44,961 nucleotides of DNA, from NCBI RefSeq assembly GCF_004799445.1, contig NZ_SSNA01000073.1, positions 1-44,961 on the forward strand, in the 5' to 3' direction. Below are positions 1-7,538 of the stretch, in pieces. The notes under the pieces were generated by a model, which searched no databases, was not told the DNA's origin, and saw nothing but the letters and a program-made list of their open reading frames with translations. Each line of letters starts with the position of its first letter. Within the stretch, counting starts at the first letter, position 1. The DNA comes from Bradyrhizobium sp. GTDB lineage: Bacteria; Pseudomonadota; Alphaproteobacteria; Rhizobiales; Xanthobacteraceae. Both the position numbers and the translations under genes were made by a program.

Positions 1-195
1 GTCGTGCAGATCCGTCAGGACTTCAACAAGAACCTGATCAACGTGCTGCAGACCGGTTCGTCCAACCTGACCCTGGCCGACACCAACCAGGAAGCGGCCA
101 ACAGCCAGGCGCTGTCGACCCGCCAGTCGATCGCGGTCTCCGCGCTCGCGCTCGCCAACCAGTCGCAGCAGAGCGTGCTTCAGCTCCTGCGCTGA
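1..195 (+). CDS. Flagellin, C-terminal fragment (cut by window start)
   Basis: The reading frame is open from base 1 and ends at TGA 193-195. It encodes the last 64 residues of a flagellin, the C-terminal D1/D0 helices that pack the filament core, ending in QSVLQLLR. It matches the C-terminus of the complete flagellin at 404-1570 at about 58 of 64 residues, so the two are tandem paralogues. The rest of the gene lies outside the window. A strong intrinsic terminator follows. The ATG-like codon near base 4 is internal, not a start. Confidence 0.95.
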   Translation, partial: VVQIRQDFNKNLINVLQTGSSNLTLADTNQEAANSQALSTRQSIAVSALALANQSQQSVLQLLR

Positions 196-219
196 TTTTT
201 CGAAAGACTATCAAGCAAG

Positions 220-246
220 GCGGCGGGGGAAACCCCGCCGCTTTTT
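220..246 (+). terminator. Intrinsic terminator after first flagellin
   Basis: A perfect 9-bp stem (220-228 with 233-241, GCGGCGGGG/CCCCGCCGC) encloses a four-base GAAA-type loop and is followed by five T (242-246). It sits 25 bases after the flagellin stop. A similar hairpin follows the second flagellin, so it was probably copied with the gene. Confidence 0.9.
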
Positions 247-338
247 CGTTTGGGGAACCGCGATCAAGCGTGGCCCCGTGCCGACCTTGCAGGCGAGCCT
301 CGAGTAACGAAGCGTTAACCAAACAACTTAAACCGGCG

Positions 339-353
339 TTAACCATAATTTAA
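339..353 (+). promoter_or_regulatory. Perfect CtrA-type box upstream of flagellin
   Basis: TTAACCATAATTTAA is an exact TTAA-N7-TTAA, the consensus for the cell-cycle regulator CtrA. It lies 50 bases before the flagellin start at 404. A second, imperfectly spaced pair of TTAA elements (N9) lies at about 315-331. The sequence is seen; CtrA binding is inferred from the motif and from cckA at 34332. Confidence 0.65.
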
Positions 354-403
354 AGGAAGCTCGGTAGAACCTCCGGAGGTAAAAACCACGGAAGGCTTGT
401 CAC

Positions 404-1570
404 ATGTCCGGTATTGTTCTTTCGGCAGCGGTTCGCCAGAACCTGCTCTCGCTGCAAAATACGGCGGAGCTTCTCTCCAGCACCCAGAATCGTCTGGCCA
501 GCGGCAAAAAGGTCAACACCGCGCTCGACAATCCGACCAATTTCTTCACCGCGCAGGGCCTCGATAACCGCGCCAGCGACATCAACAATCTGCTCGACGG
601 CATCGGCAACGGCGTGCAGGTCTTGCAGGCTGCCAACACCGGCCTGACCTCGCTGCAGCAGCTGGTCGATACCGCCAAGTCGATCGCCAACCAGGTGCTG
701 CAGACGACCACGGGCTATACGCAGAAGTCGACGGCTACTACTGCGGCAGCCCTGCCTGTCGGCTCGACCTCGGCCAATCTGGTTGACGGCGCCGCTATCA
801 AGAGCGGCGAGACTCTCACCATCGCCGCTACCGGTGGCGGCACGGCGACCAGCTTCACCTTCGGCGCCACCACATCCCTCGCTCAGCTGAACACCGCTTT
901 GGCGGCCAACAACCTCACCGCCAGCCTCGACAGCTCCAACGATCTCGTCCTCACCACCACCAACGACGTGGCTTCGTCCACGATCGGTGCGATTACCCTT
1001 GGGGCTGCCGGTACCGCGACGTTCGCAGCTCCTGTCGCGCCGACCCCCGATCCGAACTCACAGGCGACGCGTGCCAGCCTGGTAACCCAGTACAACAATA
1101 TCATCACGCAGATCACGACGACGTCGCAGGACGCTTCGTTCAACGGCATCAACCTGCTGAATGGCGACGATCTGAAGCTGACCTTCAACGAAACCGGCAA
1201 GTCCACACTTACCGTCTCCGGCGTCACTTATGATGCGGCCGGCCTCGGCCTTTCTACGCTGACCCCGGGTACCGATTTCCGGGACAACAGCTCGGCCAAC
1301 GCGGTGATTGCCAAGGTGACCGCCGCTTCAGACCAGTTGCGGTCGGAAGCCTCGGCGCTCGGTTCCAACCTGTCGATCGTGCAGATCCGCCAGAACTTCG
1401 CCAAGAACCTGATCAACGTGTTGCAGACCGGCTCGGCCAACCTGACGCTGGCGGACACCAACGAGGAAGCGGCCAACAGCCAGGCCCTGTCGACACGCCA
1501 GTCGATCGCGGTGTCCGCGCTGGCCCTGTCCAACCAGTCCCAGCAGAGCGTGCTGCAACTGCTGCGCTAA
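404..1570 (+). CDS. fliC: Flagellin
   Basis: This 388-residue flagellin is the filament subunit, exported through the flagellar type III apparatus. The N-terminal D0/D1 region (about 1-105, with VRQNLLSLQ and RLASGKKVNTALDNP) and the C-terminal D1/D0 region (about 300-388) are typical. The middle (about 110-290) is Ser/Thr/Ala-rich, low in charge, and would form the surface domain where O-glycosylation usually occurs. The start is ATG 404, with a GGAGGT-like element at about 376. It sits between a partial paralogue and flaF, with a TPR glycosyltransferase nearby. A CtrA-type box lies upstream and a terminator downstream. Family assignment is firm; the copy number in the full array cannot be seen. 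Confidence 0.97.
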   Translation: MSGIVLSAAVRQNLLSLQNTAELLSSTQNRLASGKKVNTALDNPTNFFTAQGLDNRASDINNLLDGIGNGVQVLQAANTGLTSLQQLVDTAKSIANQVLQTTTGYTQKSTATTAAALPVGSTSANLVDGAAIKSGETLTIAATGGGTATSFTFGATTSLAQLNTALAANNLTASLDSSNDLVLTTTNDVASSTIGAITLGAAGTATFAAPVAPTPDPNSQATRASLVTQYNNIITQITTTSQDASFNGINLLNGDDLKLTFNETGKSTLTVSGVTYDAAGLGLSTLTPGTDFRDNSSANAVIAKVTAASDQLRSEASALGSNLSIVQIRQNFAKNLINVLQTGSANLTLADTNEEAANSQALSTRQSIAVSALALSNQSQQSVLQLLR

Positions 1571-1593
1571 GCCCACCAGCAAGAGAAGAAATA

Positions 1594-1623
1594 AGGCGGC
1601 GGGGGAAACCTCGCCGTTTTTTT
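1594..1623 (+). terminator. Intrinsic terminator after flagellin
   Basis: A GC-rich stem (GGCGGGG against CCTCGCC, with one G-U pair) and a short A-rich loop are followed by seven T (1617-1623). It resembles the terminator at 220-246 in sequence and position, fitting a duplicated gene-plus-terminator unit. Confidence 0.85.
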
Positions 1624-1695
1624 GGGCTCCGCAGCGCTGTGTCGGCCAATAATGAGCGAGGTTTGCCATTATCCGGACAAATAGGGAAACCCCCG

Positions 1696-1710
1696 CTAAC
1701 CCTATTTTAA
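1696..1710 (+). promoter_or_regulatory. CtrA-like box upstream of flaF (one mismatch)
   Basis: CTAACCCTATTTTAA fits TTAA-N7-TTAA with one mismatch in the first half. The TTTTAAAGG that overlaps its 3' half resembles the TTTAAAGG at the flagellin box. It lies about 70 bases before flaF and suggests that flaF has its own promoter rather than depending on flagellin read-through. Confidence 0.45.
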
Positions 1711-1782
1711 AGGCCACCACGTACAAAAGTTGGGCAGCTCCACGCCTGCGTACCCCGCGTAAGAGTTCCTTCGAGGTTATAG

Positions 1783-2148
1783 ATGTCTCATGCCGCTAAT
1801 GCCTATGCTCGCACTTCGCAAACGACGGCAACTCCCAGGGAAATCGAGGCGCAGGCGCTGCTGAAGGCGGCAAAACAGTTGCGGGACGTCCAGACGAACT
1901 GGGCCGGTCCTGACAAAAACATGCACAAAGCGTTGCTCTTCAACCGCCGGCTGTGGTCGATCTTCATGAGCGCTGCCGAGTCCAACGACAATCCGCAGTC
2001 GATCGAGGTTCGTCGGAACATCGCCAATATCGGCGTGTTCGTCATGAAGCAGACGGTCGAGATGCAGATGGATCCGCATCCGTCAAAGCTGAAATCGCTG
2101 ATCGAAATCAATTGCAATATCGCGGCCGGCCTGGCGGGTCAGGCCTGA
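1783..2148 (+). CDS. flaF: Flagellar biosynthesis regulator FlaF
   Basis: This 121-residue protein matches the alphaproteobacterial FlaF family in length and pattern: AYARTSQTTATPREIEAQALLKAA near the N-terminus, then LLFNRRLWSIFM and NIANIGVFVMK. In Caulobacter, FlaF acts after transcription to promote flagellin synthesis or secretion, opposing FlbT. It lies directly downstream of the flagellins, its usual place. FlbT, normally the next gene, is absent; a convergent FlaG-like gene follows instead. Regulation is probably through the CtrA-like box at 1696-1710. Confidence 0.92.
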   Translation: MSHAANAYARTSQTTATPREIEAQALLKAAKQLRDVQTNWAGPDKNMHKALLFNRRLWSIFMSAAESNDNPQSIEVRRNIANIGVFVMKQTVEMQMDPHPSKLKSLIEINCNIAAGLAGQA

Positions 2149-2185
2149 AGCTTGCGCCATTGGCGCGCTGCTCGGGGCTGTGACC

Positions 2186-2551
2186 TCAGGCCTTGCGATC
2201 GGTGGCGAGAAGGCGCGTGGGCGCGTCCTTGGTCAGGTCGAGGGTGTGAAAATAGGCGCGGCGCCGCAGCACCGCTTCGTCCGGGAATTGCTGCACCACC
2301 TGATCGGTCCTGCCGTCGACGACCTGAAAGACGACCGACGCCGCGGCGCTGTCGAAGAACGCCTGACGCGACACGAAATCGCTTGAGCCCTGCGAATCGT
2401 TGCGGACGCCTGTGCTGGCGTCGGGGACCGTGACGCTTTGGCTTGGCGGCAGTTGCGTCGCGACGGCGTTATTGGCCGCAATGCTCACCGGCGGCACAAT
2501 AAGCGTGGCAACCGACGCCCCCACCGGCTTGATGCTGAAATCCGTACTCAT
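2186..2551 (-). CDS. FlaG-like flagellar protein
   Basis: A 121-residue protein whose second half (AASVVFQVVDGRTDQVVQQFPDEAVLRRRAYF) follows the FlaG pattern: a short beta segment, a turn, then V-x-Q-x-P-x-E-x-x-L-R. FlaG proteins influence filament length in other bacteria. The start chosen is ATG 2549-2551, preceded by an AGGAGGC Shine-Dalgarno. An upstream in-frame ATG at 2650 would add 33 atypical residues with no ribosome site. The N-terminal half is low-complexity. It converges on flaF with a 37-base gap. Family membership is by motif only. Confidence 0.72.
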   Translation of the reverse strand: MSTDFSIKPVGASVATLIVPPVSIAANNAVATQLPPSQSVTVPDASTGVRNDSQGSSDFVSRQAFFDSAAASVVFQVVDGRTDQVVQQFPDEAVLRRRAYFHTLDLTKDAPTRLLATDRKA

Positions 2552-2722
2552 GGCAGCCTCCTGGCTTCCCTCGAGACAAATCCCAACCCCTCTCCGTCGG
2601 CAATTATGAATTACACATCTCAACGCTCTATTAGGGAACGCGCTGAACATTCCGCTGAGATGGGCGCGAAAATTTGGTTAAAAATGTTCATATCGCAGCA
2701 AGCGCCACGGAAGCCGGTAGCC

Positions 2723-2845
2723 GCATGATCCGGAAAAGTGGGCAGCGATGTTCCCTCGCGACAAACGCGAACGCGTTTGCGCGGAGATCACGCTCAAGCA
2801 GGAGATGAGAACACGATCCGATTCAATCTGATCGGATCATGATCT
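2723..2845 (+). repeat. Dispersed intergenic repeat, copy 1
   Basis: This stretch matches the reverse complement of 8264-8382: GCATGATCCGGAAAAGTGG, then CCCTCGCGACAAACGC, an inverted AACGCGTTTGCG core, and a GATCCGATT...GATCGGATCA palindrome at the end. Its right end overlaps the last codons and the TGA of the TPR glycosyltransferase on the minus strand, so the repeat supplies that stop codon. No transposase is present, so it is a non-autonomous element or REP-like sequence. Confidence 0.8.
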
Positions 2846-4798
2846 AGCACCGCACCGCCGAGGTTGCACTGCCGTGACAAATTTCGTCAGCGCCCGGCGC
2901 ATTTCGTCAACGACGGAATGCCATTCACGTGTCTGGCTCTGTCTGAAAAGGCGAGCCGTTGGATACCAGGGCGAGTCTTCACGATCGAGTAGCCAGCGCC
3001 AATCAGGAACGTACGGCAGAAAAATCCAGACCGGACGAGCAAGGGCCCCGGCGAGGTGGGCGACGCTGGTGTCGACCGAGATCACAAGGTCGAGATGTTC
3101 GATCAATGCCGCTGTGTCAACAAAGCTTTGAAGTTCGGGTCCAAGGTGAAGAATATCGCTTCTTTCCCGAAGAACGACTTCATCGCTGGAACGAATGTCT
3201 TTCTGAAGACTGACGAACTGCGCTTCAACGTCGAGCAGCGGAAGCAGGGATCTTAGCGGCACAGACCGGTTGCGATCGTTATTGTGGACTGGATTTCCTG
3301 ACCAAACGAGCCCTATCCGCGGCAGGTGTGAATCAAGCCGCGCTCCCCAGTCGGTGGCATGTGCGCCGACTGAAATATAAGGCACCGCTGAGGGAATCGT
3401 GTCGAGTGTCGTGTCAAAGGCGAGCGGCAGACTGGTCAAGGGGCAATGGAAGTCGAAGTCAGGGGGCGTCTCTCCCTTGGAGATACAGTGCGAGACGCCG
3501 GTTAGTCCGGAAAGAAGTTCTTTCAGCGGCCCGTCGATTTCCAAAACAACGCGGGCGCCACGCGCCGCCATAAGCGGAACGTATCGGCAAAACTGAAGTG
3601 CGTCACCGAGACCCTGCTCATTGTGAAGCAGCAGAACCTTGCCATCAATTGGCTCAGCGCCAATCCACAGCGGCTGCTTAAAGTGCCAATGTTTGACCTG
3701 AAACGATCTCATCTTCCATCGCCACTCATATTCGACCCAGCCGGTCTTGAGGTCGCCGGCGCGAAGGCGATTAACGGCGCTGTTCCAGTGTGAATCGGCA
3801 TGGTGGGGCTGCAACGCCAGGGCGTCTTCGTAGCTCGACAATGCTTCGCGATATCGGCCCATTTCATCCAGGCAATTTCCGCGATTGCTGTGGGCCTCAA
3901 CGTAGTCAGGTTTGAGCGCGATCGCACGATCATAGTTCGCGAGCGCTTCATCGAGGCGCCCGAGATCCTTCAATGCGTTACCCTTGTTGTTGAATATTTC
4001 CACCATCTCGGGGGTGATTGAAAGCGCGCGATCAAGGATCGTCAGGGCCTCTTCATATCGCCTCAGCAAAATGAGGGCGATGCCGCAGTTGTTGAGGGTG
4101 GCGACAGAATTGGGGTCGAGCGCGATCGCCTTGCGAAAATCCGTCAAGGCCTCGTCGGCTCGCCACATATCAAGCAGCGTTCGGCCGCGGTCATTCAGGG
4201 CATCGAAGTGATCGGGGTAAATCGCTAGCGCCTTGCCGAAGCTAATACAGGCCTCTTCGAGTCTCATCAGGTGTCGGAAGCAGACCCCGCTTTTGTAAAA
4301 TGCATCTGCCTGGCTTAGATTTTTTGTCTCGATTTGAGGAGGGTTGATTTTCAACGCGTGATCATAGGCAAGAAGCGCTTCCTCGAAACGTTCCTGCCTC
4401 TGCAGGACATAGCCAAGTTTGATCCATGTAGCGGCGGAGTCTGGCTTTAGTGAAAGCGCCAGATCGAAACTCTTGAGCGCTTCCTCAAATCTGTCCTGGC
4501 GTCGCAGCACCGTTCCAAGATTTGAAAAGTAATCTGCGTTATTCGGGTTTTTCCTGATAGCCTGAGCGAAATACTCTATCGCTTGATCGCATCGGTTCGT
4601 CTCGGCGGAGATCAGTCCGAGCAAATGCAACGATTCCGCATGATCGGGATCGTCCGCCAGGATTTCACGACAGCATTGTTCGGCTTCGGAAAACTGCCCC
4701 GACTGCAGGTGTCGCAGCCCGAATTCGAGGAGGATCGCAGGCGATCGGTCTGACGACTTGCCGGCCTCTGCGGCGGTGCGGCGCTGTTGACGCTTCAT
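2837..4798 (-). CDS. TPR-repeat glycosyltransferase, candidate flagellin-modifying enzyme
   Basis: The 653-residue protein has two parts. Residues about 20-365 form nine or ten tandem TPR units, each with the A-x-x-x-G...A-x-x-x-Y/F pattern and ending in DP/NP/KP. Residues about 385-640 form a glycosyltransferase-like domain of the GT9/GT41-like superfamily, with HNEQGLGDALQFCRYVP (392-408), IGLVWSGNP (495-503) and ISVDTSVAHLAGAL (573-586), the last a nucleotide-sugar-site signature. Caulobacter FlmG has the same TPR-then-GT plan and glycosylates flagellins, and this gene lies beside two flagellins. The flagellin-modifying role is therefore inferred from architecture and position. ATG 4798 was chosen as the start; the N-terminus is basic with no signal peptide, indicating a cytosolic enzyme. 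The last codons lie in a dispersed repeat. Confidence 0.8.
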   Translation of the reverse strand: MKRQQRRTAAEAGKSSDRSPAILLEFGLRHLQSGQFSEAEQCCREILADDPDHAESLHLLGLISAETNRCDQAIEYFAQAIRKNPNNADYFSNLGTVLRRQDRFEEALKSFDLALSLKPDSAATWIKLGYVLQRQERFEEALLAYDHALKINPPQIETKNLSQADAFYKSGVCFRHLMRLEEACISFGKALAIYPDHFDALNDRGRTLLDMWRADEALTDFRKAIALDPNSVATLNNCGIALILLRRYEEALTILDRALSITPEMVEIFNNKGNALKDLGRLDEALANYDRAIALKPDYVEAHSNRGNCLDEMGRYREALSSYEDALALQPHHADSHWNSAVNRLRAGDLKTGWVEYEWRWKMRSFQVKHWHFKQPLWIGAEPIDGKVLLLHNEQGLGDALQFCRYVPLMAARGARVVLEIDGPLKELLSGLTGVSHCISKGETPPDFDFHCPLTSLPLAFDTTLDTIPSAVPYISVGAHATDWGARLDSHLPRIGLVWSGNPVHNNDRNRSVPLRSLLPLLDVEAQFVSLQKDIRSSDEVVLRERSDILHLGPELQSFVDTAALIEHLDLVISVDTSVAHLAGALARPVWIFLPYVPDWRWLLDREDSPWYPTARLFRQSQTREWHSVVDEMRRALTKFVTAVQPRRCGARS

Positions 4799-4868
4799 CG
4801 TGGTTTGCTTGCTCCAGAATCGCCGCCGGACGTCCGGCCAGGCCGCGGATCTATGAGTTCACGGGCCG

Positions 4869-5360
4869 TCAGAGCGAGCGGCTGAGCGCGAGCGGCGTCA
4901 TGTGCCGCGGCCCCGGCGTCACGCGCTGCCCGGCCGATGAGTAGGTGTTGGGAATATTGCGGCGCTGAATTTCGGTGTTGACGCCGCGCACGATGCTTTC
5001 GGATACTGCGTGCGCTGTTGCGAGCACGGTGAGGTTGATTTGCAGCATGGCGCGAAACACGTCATGATGACGATGCAGCGTGGTCAGAAGCTCCGGCGCC
5101 GCTTGGGCCAGGTATTTCTGGCTGGCTTTGAGATGCGCGACCGCGTGAACATAGTGGCGAGACAACTCCGCCTTCTTCGGCTCGAAAGCCATCGCCTCGC
5201 GAATTTTGCCGGCGCGAACCAGCTCGGTTTCCCGCTCGATGACGCCGAGCAGGGCGCTCATGACATCCATCAGGGTCTCGGCAAGCTTGCGCGCCTCGGC
5301 GGGCGTCGATGCGATCAGCTTCGGCGCGGCCGCCGGCTGTCGTTGCGGATGCTGGCTCAT
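4869..5360 (-). CDS. FlgN-like flagellar export chaperone
   Basis: This 163-residue, mostly helical protein overlaps the stop of the flgJ-like gene by ATGA, so it is translationally coupled as the last gene of the flgI operon. The region about 20-130 (LAETLMDVMSALLGVIERETELVRAGKIREAMAFEPKKAELSRHY) has the FlgN pattern: an N-terminal helix with E-x-E-x-L, then L-x-x-x-K-x-x-L. FlgN proteins chaperone the hook-filament junction proteins FlgK and FlgL; that role is inferred. An in-frame upstream ATG at 5498 would run inside flgJ and is rejected. Confidence 0.7.
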   Translation of the reverse strand: MSQHPQRQPAAAPKLIASTPAEARKLAETLMDVMSALLGVIERETELVRAGKIREAMAFEPKKAELSRHYVHAVAHLKASQKYLAQAAPELLTTLHRHHDVFRAMLQINLTVLATAHAVSESIVRGVNTEIQRRNIPNTYSSAGQRVTPGPRHMTPLALSRSL

Positions 5361-5743
5361 GCCTGTTTTCCCTGGGTGGTCTGGCCGCCGCGGCTGGCCT
5401 GCTGCAGAATCAGCGTGCGATACACGTCGTTCGAGATTCCGACGCCGCCGGCTTTCGCGAACGACTTCGAATATTGTTCGGTCAGCATCGAGCGCCACAC
5501 GCCGGTGCCGGTTGTACTGCCGAACGGGCCTTCACCCTTGAGGCCGCTGGTCATCTGCGAGAACATCGAATTGAGAAACATCGCCTCGAAATCCTGTGCC
5601 GATGCCTTGGCCTTGGCCTGTGCCTGCGGCGAGACCTTGGTCAGGGCCGCGGCGAGGTCGTAGTCCGGCCGGCCGTTGATGGAGGGGATCGGCGCCTTGG
5701 CAAGCGCGCCGCTGTGGATATTGCTGGCCAGACCTGATTGCAT
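5357..5743 (-). CDS. flgJ: Rod-binding protein, FlgJ-like (no muramidase domain)
   Basis: At 128 residues this corresponds only to the N-terminal rod-binding domain of enteric FlgJ (DFEAMFLNSMFSQMTSGLKG..GVWRSMLTEQYSKSFAKAGGVGISNDVYR). The C-terminal peptidoglycan-hydrolase domain is missing, as is usual in alphaproteobacteria, where a separate lytic enzyme clears the wall. It caps and scaffolds rod assembly in the periplasm. The start ATG shares one base with the flgI stop (TGATG) and the stop overlaps the next gene, so the three genes are tightly coupled. Confidence 0.9.
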   Translation of the reverse strand: MQSGLASNIHSGALAKAPIPSINGRPDYDLAAALTKVSPQAQAKAKASAQDFEAMFLNSMFSQMTSGLKGEGPFGSTTGTGVWRSMLTEQYSKSFAKAGGVGISNDVYRTLILQQASRGGQTTQGKQA

Positions 5744-6867
5744 CACATCACCTCGATATCGGCTTCGATCGCGCCCGCAGCCTTGATCGCCTGCAGAATG
5801 CCGATCAGGTCGCGCGGGCCGATGCCGAGCCCGTTGAGCCCGTCGACAAGCTGCTGCAGCGATACGCCGTCCTTGACCAGCGCGAATTTCTTGCCGTCTT
5901 CGGAAACCGAAACCCTGGAGCGTGGTGTCACCACGGTTCGTCCGCGGGACAGCGGATTGGGCTGACTTACCTGCGGGCTCTCGGAGATCGAAACGGTGAG
6001 GTTGCCTTGCGCGACGGCGACGGTGGCGACGCGGACGTCGCGGCCCATCACGATGATGCCGGAACGCTCGTCGATGATGATCTTGGCGGCGAGGTCCGGC
6101 TCGACCTGCAATTGCTCGATCTCGGTCAGGAAGGCGACGACGTTGCCCTTGAATTCCGGTGGAATGGTAAGCTGCACGGTCGAGGGATCGATCGGTTCTG
6201 CGGTCTTGGTGCCGAGAAAGTCGTTGATCGCGGCGGCGACGCGCTTTGCGGTGGTGAAGTCGGCATTGCGCAAAGCCAGCCGCACATTCGGAAGGCGGTT
6301 GAGCGCGAACTCGATCTCGCGTTCGATGATGGCGCCATTGGCGATGCGGCCGACGGTCGGCACGCCGCGGGTGATGCTGGCGGCGGCGCCTTCGGCCTGG
6401 AACCCGCCGATCGCGACCGAGCCCTGCGCCACCGCGTAGACGTTGCCGTCGGCGCCGAGCAGCGGGGTCACGAGCAGGGTGCCGCCTTGCAGATTCTTCG
6501 AATCGCCCAGCGCCGAAACCGTGACGTCCATGCGGGTGCCCTGGGTGCCGAACGGGGGCAGGTTGCCGGTGACCATCACGGCGGCGACATTGCCGGTGCG
6601 GATGGTGGCGCCGCGGATGTTGACGCCCATACGCTCGAGCATCGCCTGCAGCGATTGCTTGGTGAAGGGAATGTTGTTGAGGGTGTCGCCGGTGCCGTTG
6701 AGGCCGACCACGAGACCGTAGCCGATCAGCTGGTTCTGGCGCACGCCTTCGATATTGGCGAGATCCTTGATCCGCGACGTTGCGCCCGCAGGAACAGCGG
6801 ATAGCGCCAGCGCCACCAGCGCGGCACAGGCCAGCTGAAACACGTTTCCCGGATGGACGCTTGGCAT
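5743..6867 (-). CDS. flgI: Flagellar P-ring protein FlgI
   Basis: FlgI forms the periplasmic P ring around the distal rod. The chosen start (ATG 6867) gives 374 residues with a signal peptide (hydrophobic core ending AVPAGA) and then the conserved RIKDLANIEGVRQNQLIGYGLVVGLNGTGD. Further signatures are GATIRTGNVAAVMVTGNLPPF and the C-terminal LGIGPRDLIGILQAIKAAGAIEADIEVM. A GGGAG element precedes ATG 6867. The in-frame ATG at 6915 would add 16 residues without a ribosome site and would leave only about 12 bases after the predicted sigma-54 start. It is the first gene of the flgI-flgJ-flgN-like operon and is divergent from fliX. Confidence 0.96.
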   Translation of the reverse strand: MPSVHPGNVFQLACAALVALALSAVPAGATSRIKDLANIEGVRQNQLIGYGLVVGLNGTGDTLNNIPFTKQSLQAMLERMGVNIRGATIRTGNVAAVMVTGNLPPFGTQGTRMDVTVSALGDSKNLQGGTLLVTPLLGADGNVYAVAQGSVAIGGFQAEGAAASITRGVPTVGRIANGAIIEREIEFALNRLPNVRLALRNADFTTAKRVAAAINDFLGTKTAEPIDPSTVQLTIPPEFKGNVVAFLTEIEQLQVEPDLAAKIIIDERSGIIVMGRDVRVATVAVAQGNLTVSISESPQVSQPNPLSRGRTVVTPRSRVSVSEDGKKFALVKDGVSLQQLVDGLNGLGIGPRDLIGILQAIKAAGAIEADIEVM

Positions 6868-6937
6868 CCTCTGCTCCCCGCTGAGGTCTTGGCTGGATCC
6901 GCGCATCACTCCCATGACCGCGATCCGCCATTAACTA

Positions 6938-6953
6938 TGCGAGCGCCGTGCCA
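6938..6953 (-). promoter_or_regulatory. Sigma-54 promoter candidate for flgI operon
   Basis: Read on the minus strand, TGGCACGGCGCTCGCA matches the -24/-12 consensus TGGCACG-N4-TTGCA at every position except one T. The GG and GC doublets are correctly spaced. Transcription would start near 6927, about 60 bases before ATG 6867. In the Caulobacter scheme, flgI is a sigma-54/FlbD target, and fliX is divergent here. Confidence 0.65.
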
Positions 6954-7080
6954 TGTCCTTTCTGGAAATTAACTGATTGATATTGCTTATTAAATTGTTT
7001 TTGCAGGCGCTCCTGAGGGCCTCGCCGGCGCGGCGAAACTGCCTCCCGGCGGCAGATTTTGCCGGGTCCTTTACGTTGCA

Positions 7081-7088
7081 TTAACCAT
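7081..7088 (+). promoter_or_regulatory. CtrA half-site upstream of fliX
   Basis: TTAACCAT is the left half of the CtrA box as found at the flagellin gene, but no second TTAA follows at N7. It lies 40 bases before fliX. A single half-site in this AT-containing spacer is weak evidence. Confidence 0.3.
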
Positions 7089-7127
7089 CAAGGGCGATGC
7101 TGCGGATGACACTCGCGGGAACTGACG

Positions 7128-7538
7128 ATGCGCATCTACGGACCGAACGGCACCACTCTCGGGTCTCAGCCGAGCAACGTCCGGCGTACCAGCTCGAGCG
7201 GCTTTGCGCTGCCCGACGCGGCATCGACCCCGGACGCGCGCGCGGCCGTGGCTCCCAAGGCCGCGGCGGGCATCGATGCGCTGCTGGCCATGCAGGGCGT
7301 TGAGGATCCGGTCGAGCGGCGCAAGCGTTCAGTGCAACGCGGCAAAGGCGCGCTCGATGTGCTGGATGAGCTCAAGATCGGCCTGTTATCGGGCAATTTC
7401 GACGTTTCCACGGTCAGCCGGCTGCGCGCCGCTGCCGCCAGCCTGAAATCCTCTTCAGGCGACCCGGGCCTCGATGCGGTCTTGTCCGAGATCGAGTTGA
7501 GGGTCGAAGTCGAACTGGCCAAGGCTGGCCAGTTCTGA
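7128..7538 (+). CDS. fliX: Flagellar assembly regulator FliX
   Basis: The 136-residue protein begins MRIYGPNG, the hallmark of FliX, and keeps the family pattern in the second half (RRKRSVQRGKGALDVLDELKIGLLSG). In Caulobacter, FliX senses completion of the early basal body and controls FlbD, the activator of sigma-54 flagellar genes. The divergent flgI operon has a sigma-54-type promoter, which fits this role. FlbD itself is not in the window. The start is ATG 7128. Confidence 0.93.
   Translation: MRIYGPNGTTLGSQPSNVRRTSSSGFALPDAASTPDARAAVAPKAAAGIDALLAMQGVEDPVERRKRSVQRGKGALDVLDELKIGLLSGNFDVSTVSRLRAAAASLKSSSGDPGLDAVLSEIELRVEVELAKAGQF

Noticed and set aside
270..296. GTGGCC...CTTGCAGG before the flagellin as a sigma-54 element.
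   Set aside because: The GG to GC distance is 15 bases instead of 10, so it cannot be a -24/-12 promoter.
1723..1750. TGGGCAG...CACGC before flaF as a sigma-54 element.
   Set aside because: Only the GG and GC doublets match; the rest of both boxes differs from consensus.
5749..6931. Long open frames overlapping flgI on both strands (for example plus strand 6007-6804).
   Set aside because: They are antisense or out-of-frame shadows of flgI in GC-rich DNA; their translations are Arg/Asp/Gly-rich without domain motifs.
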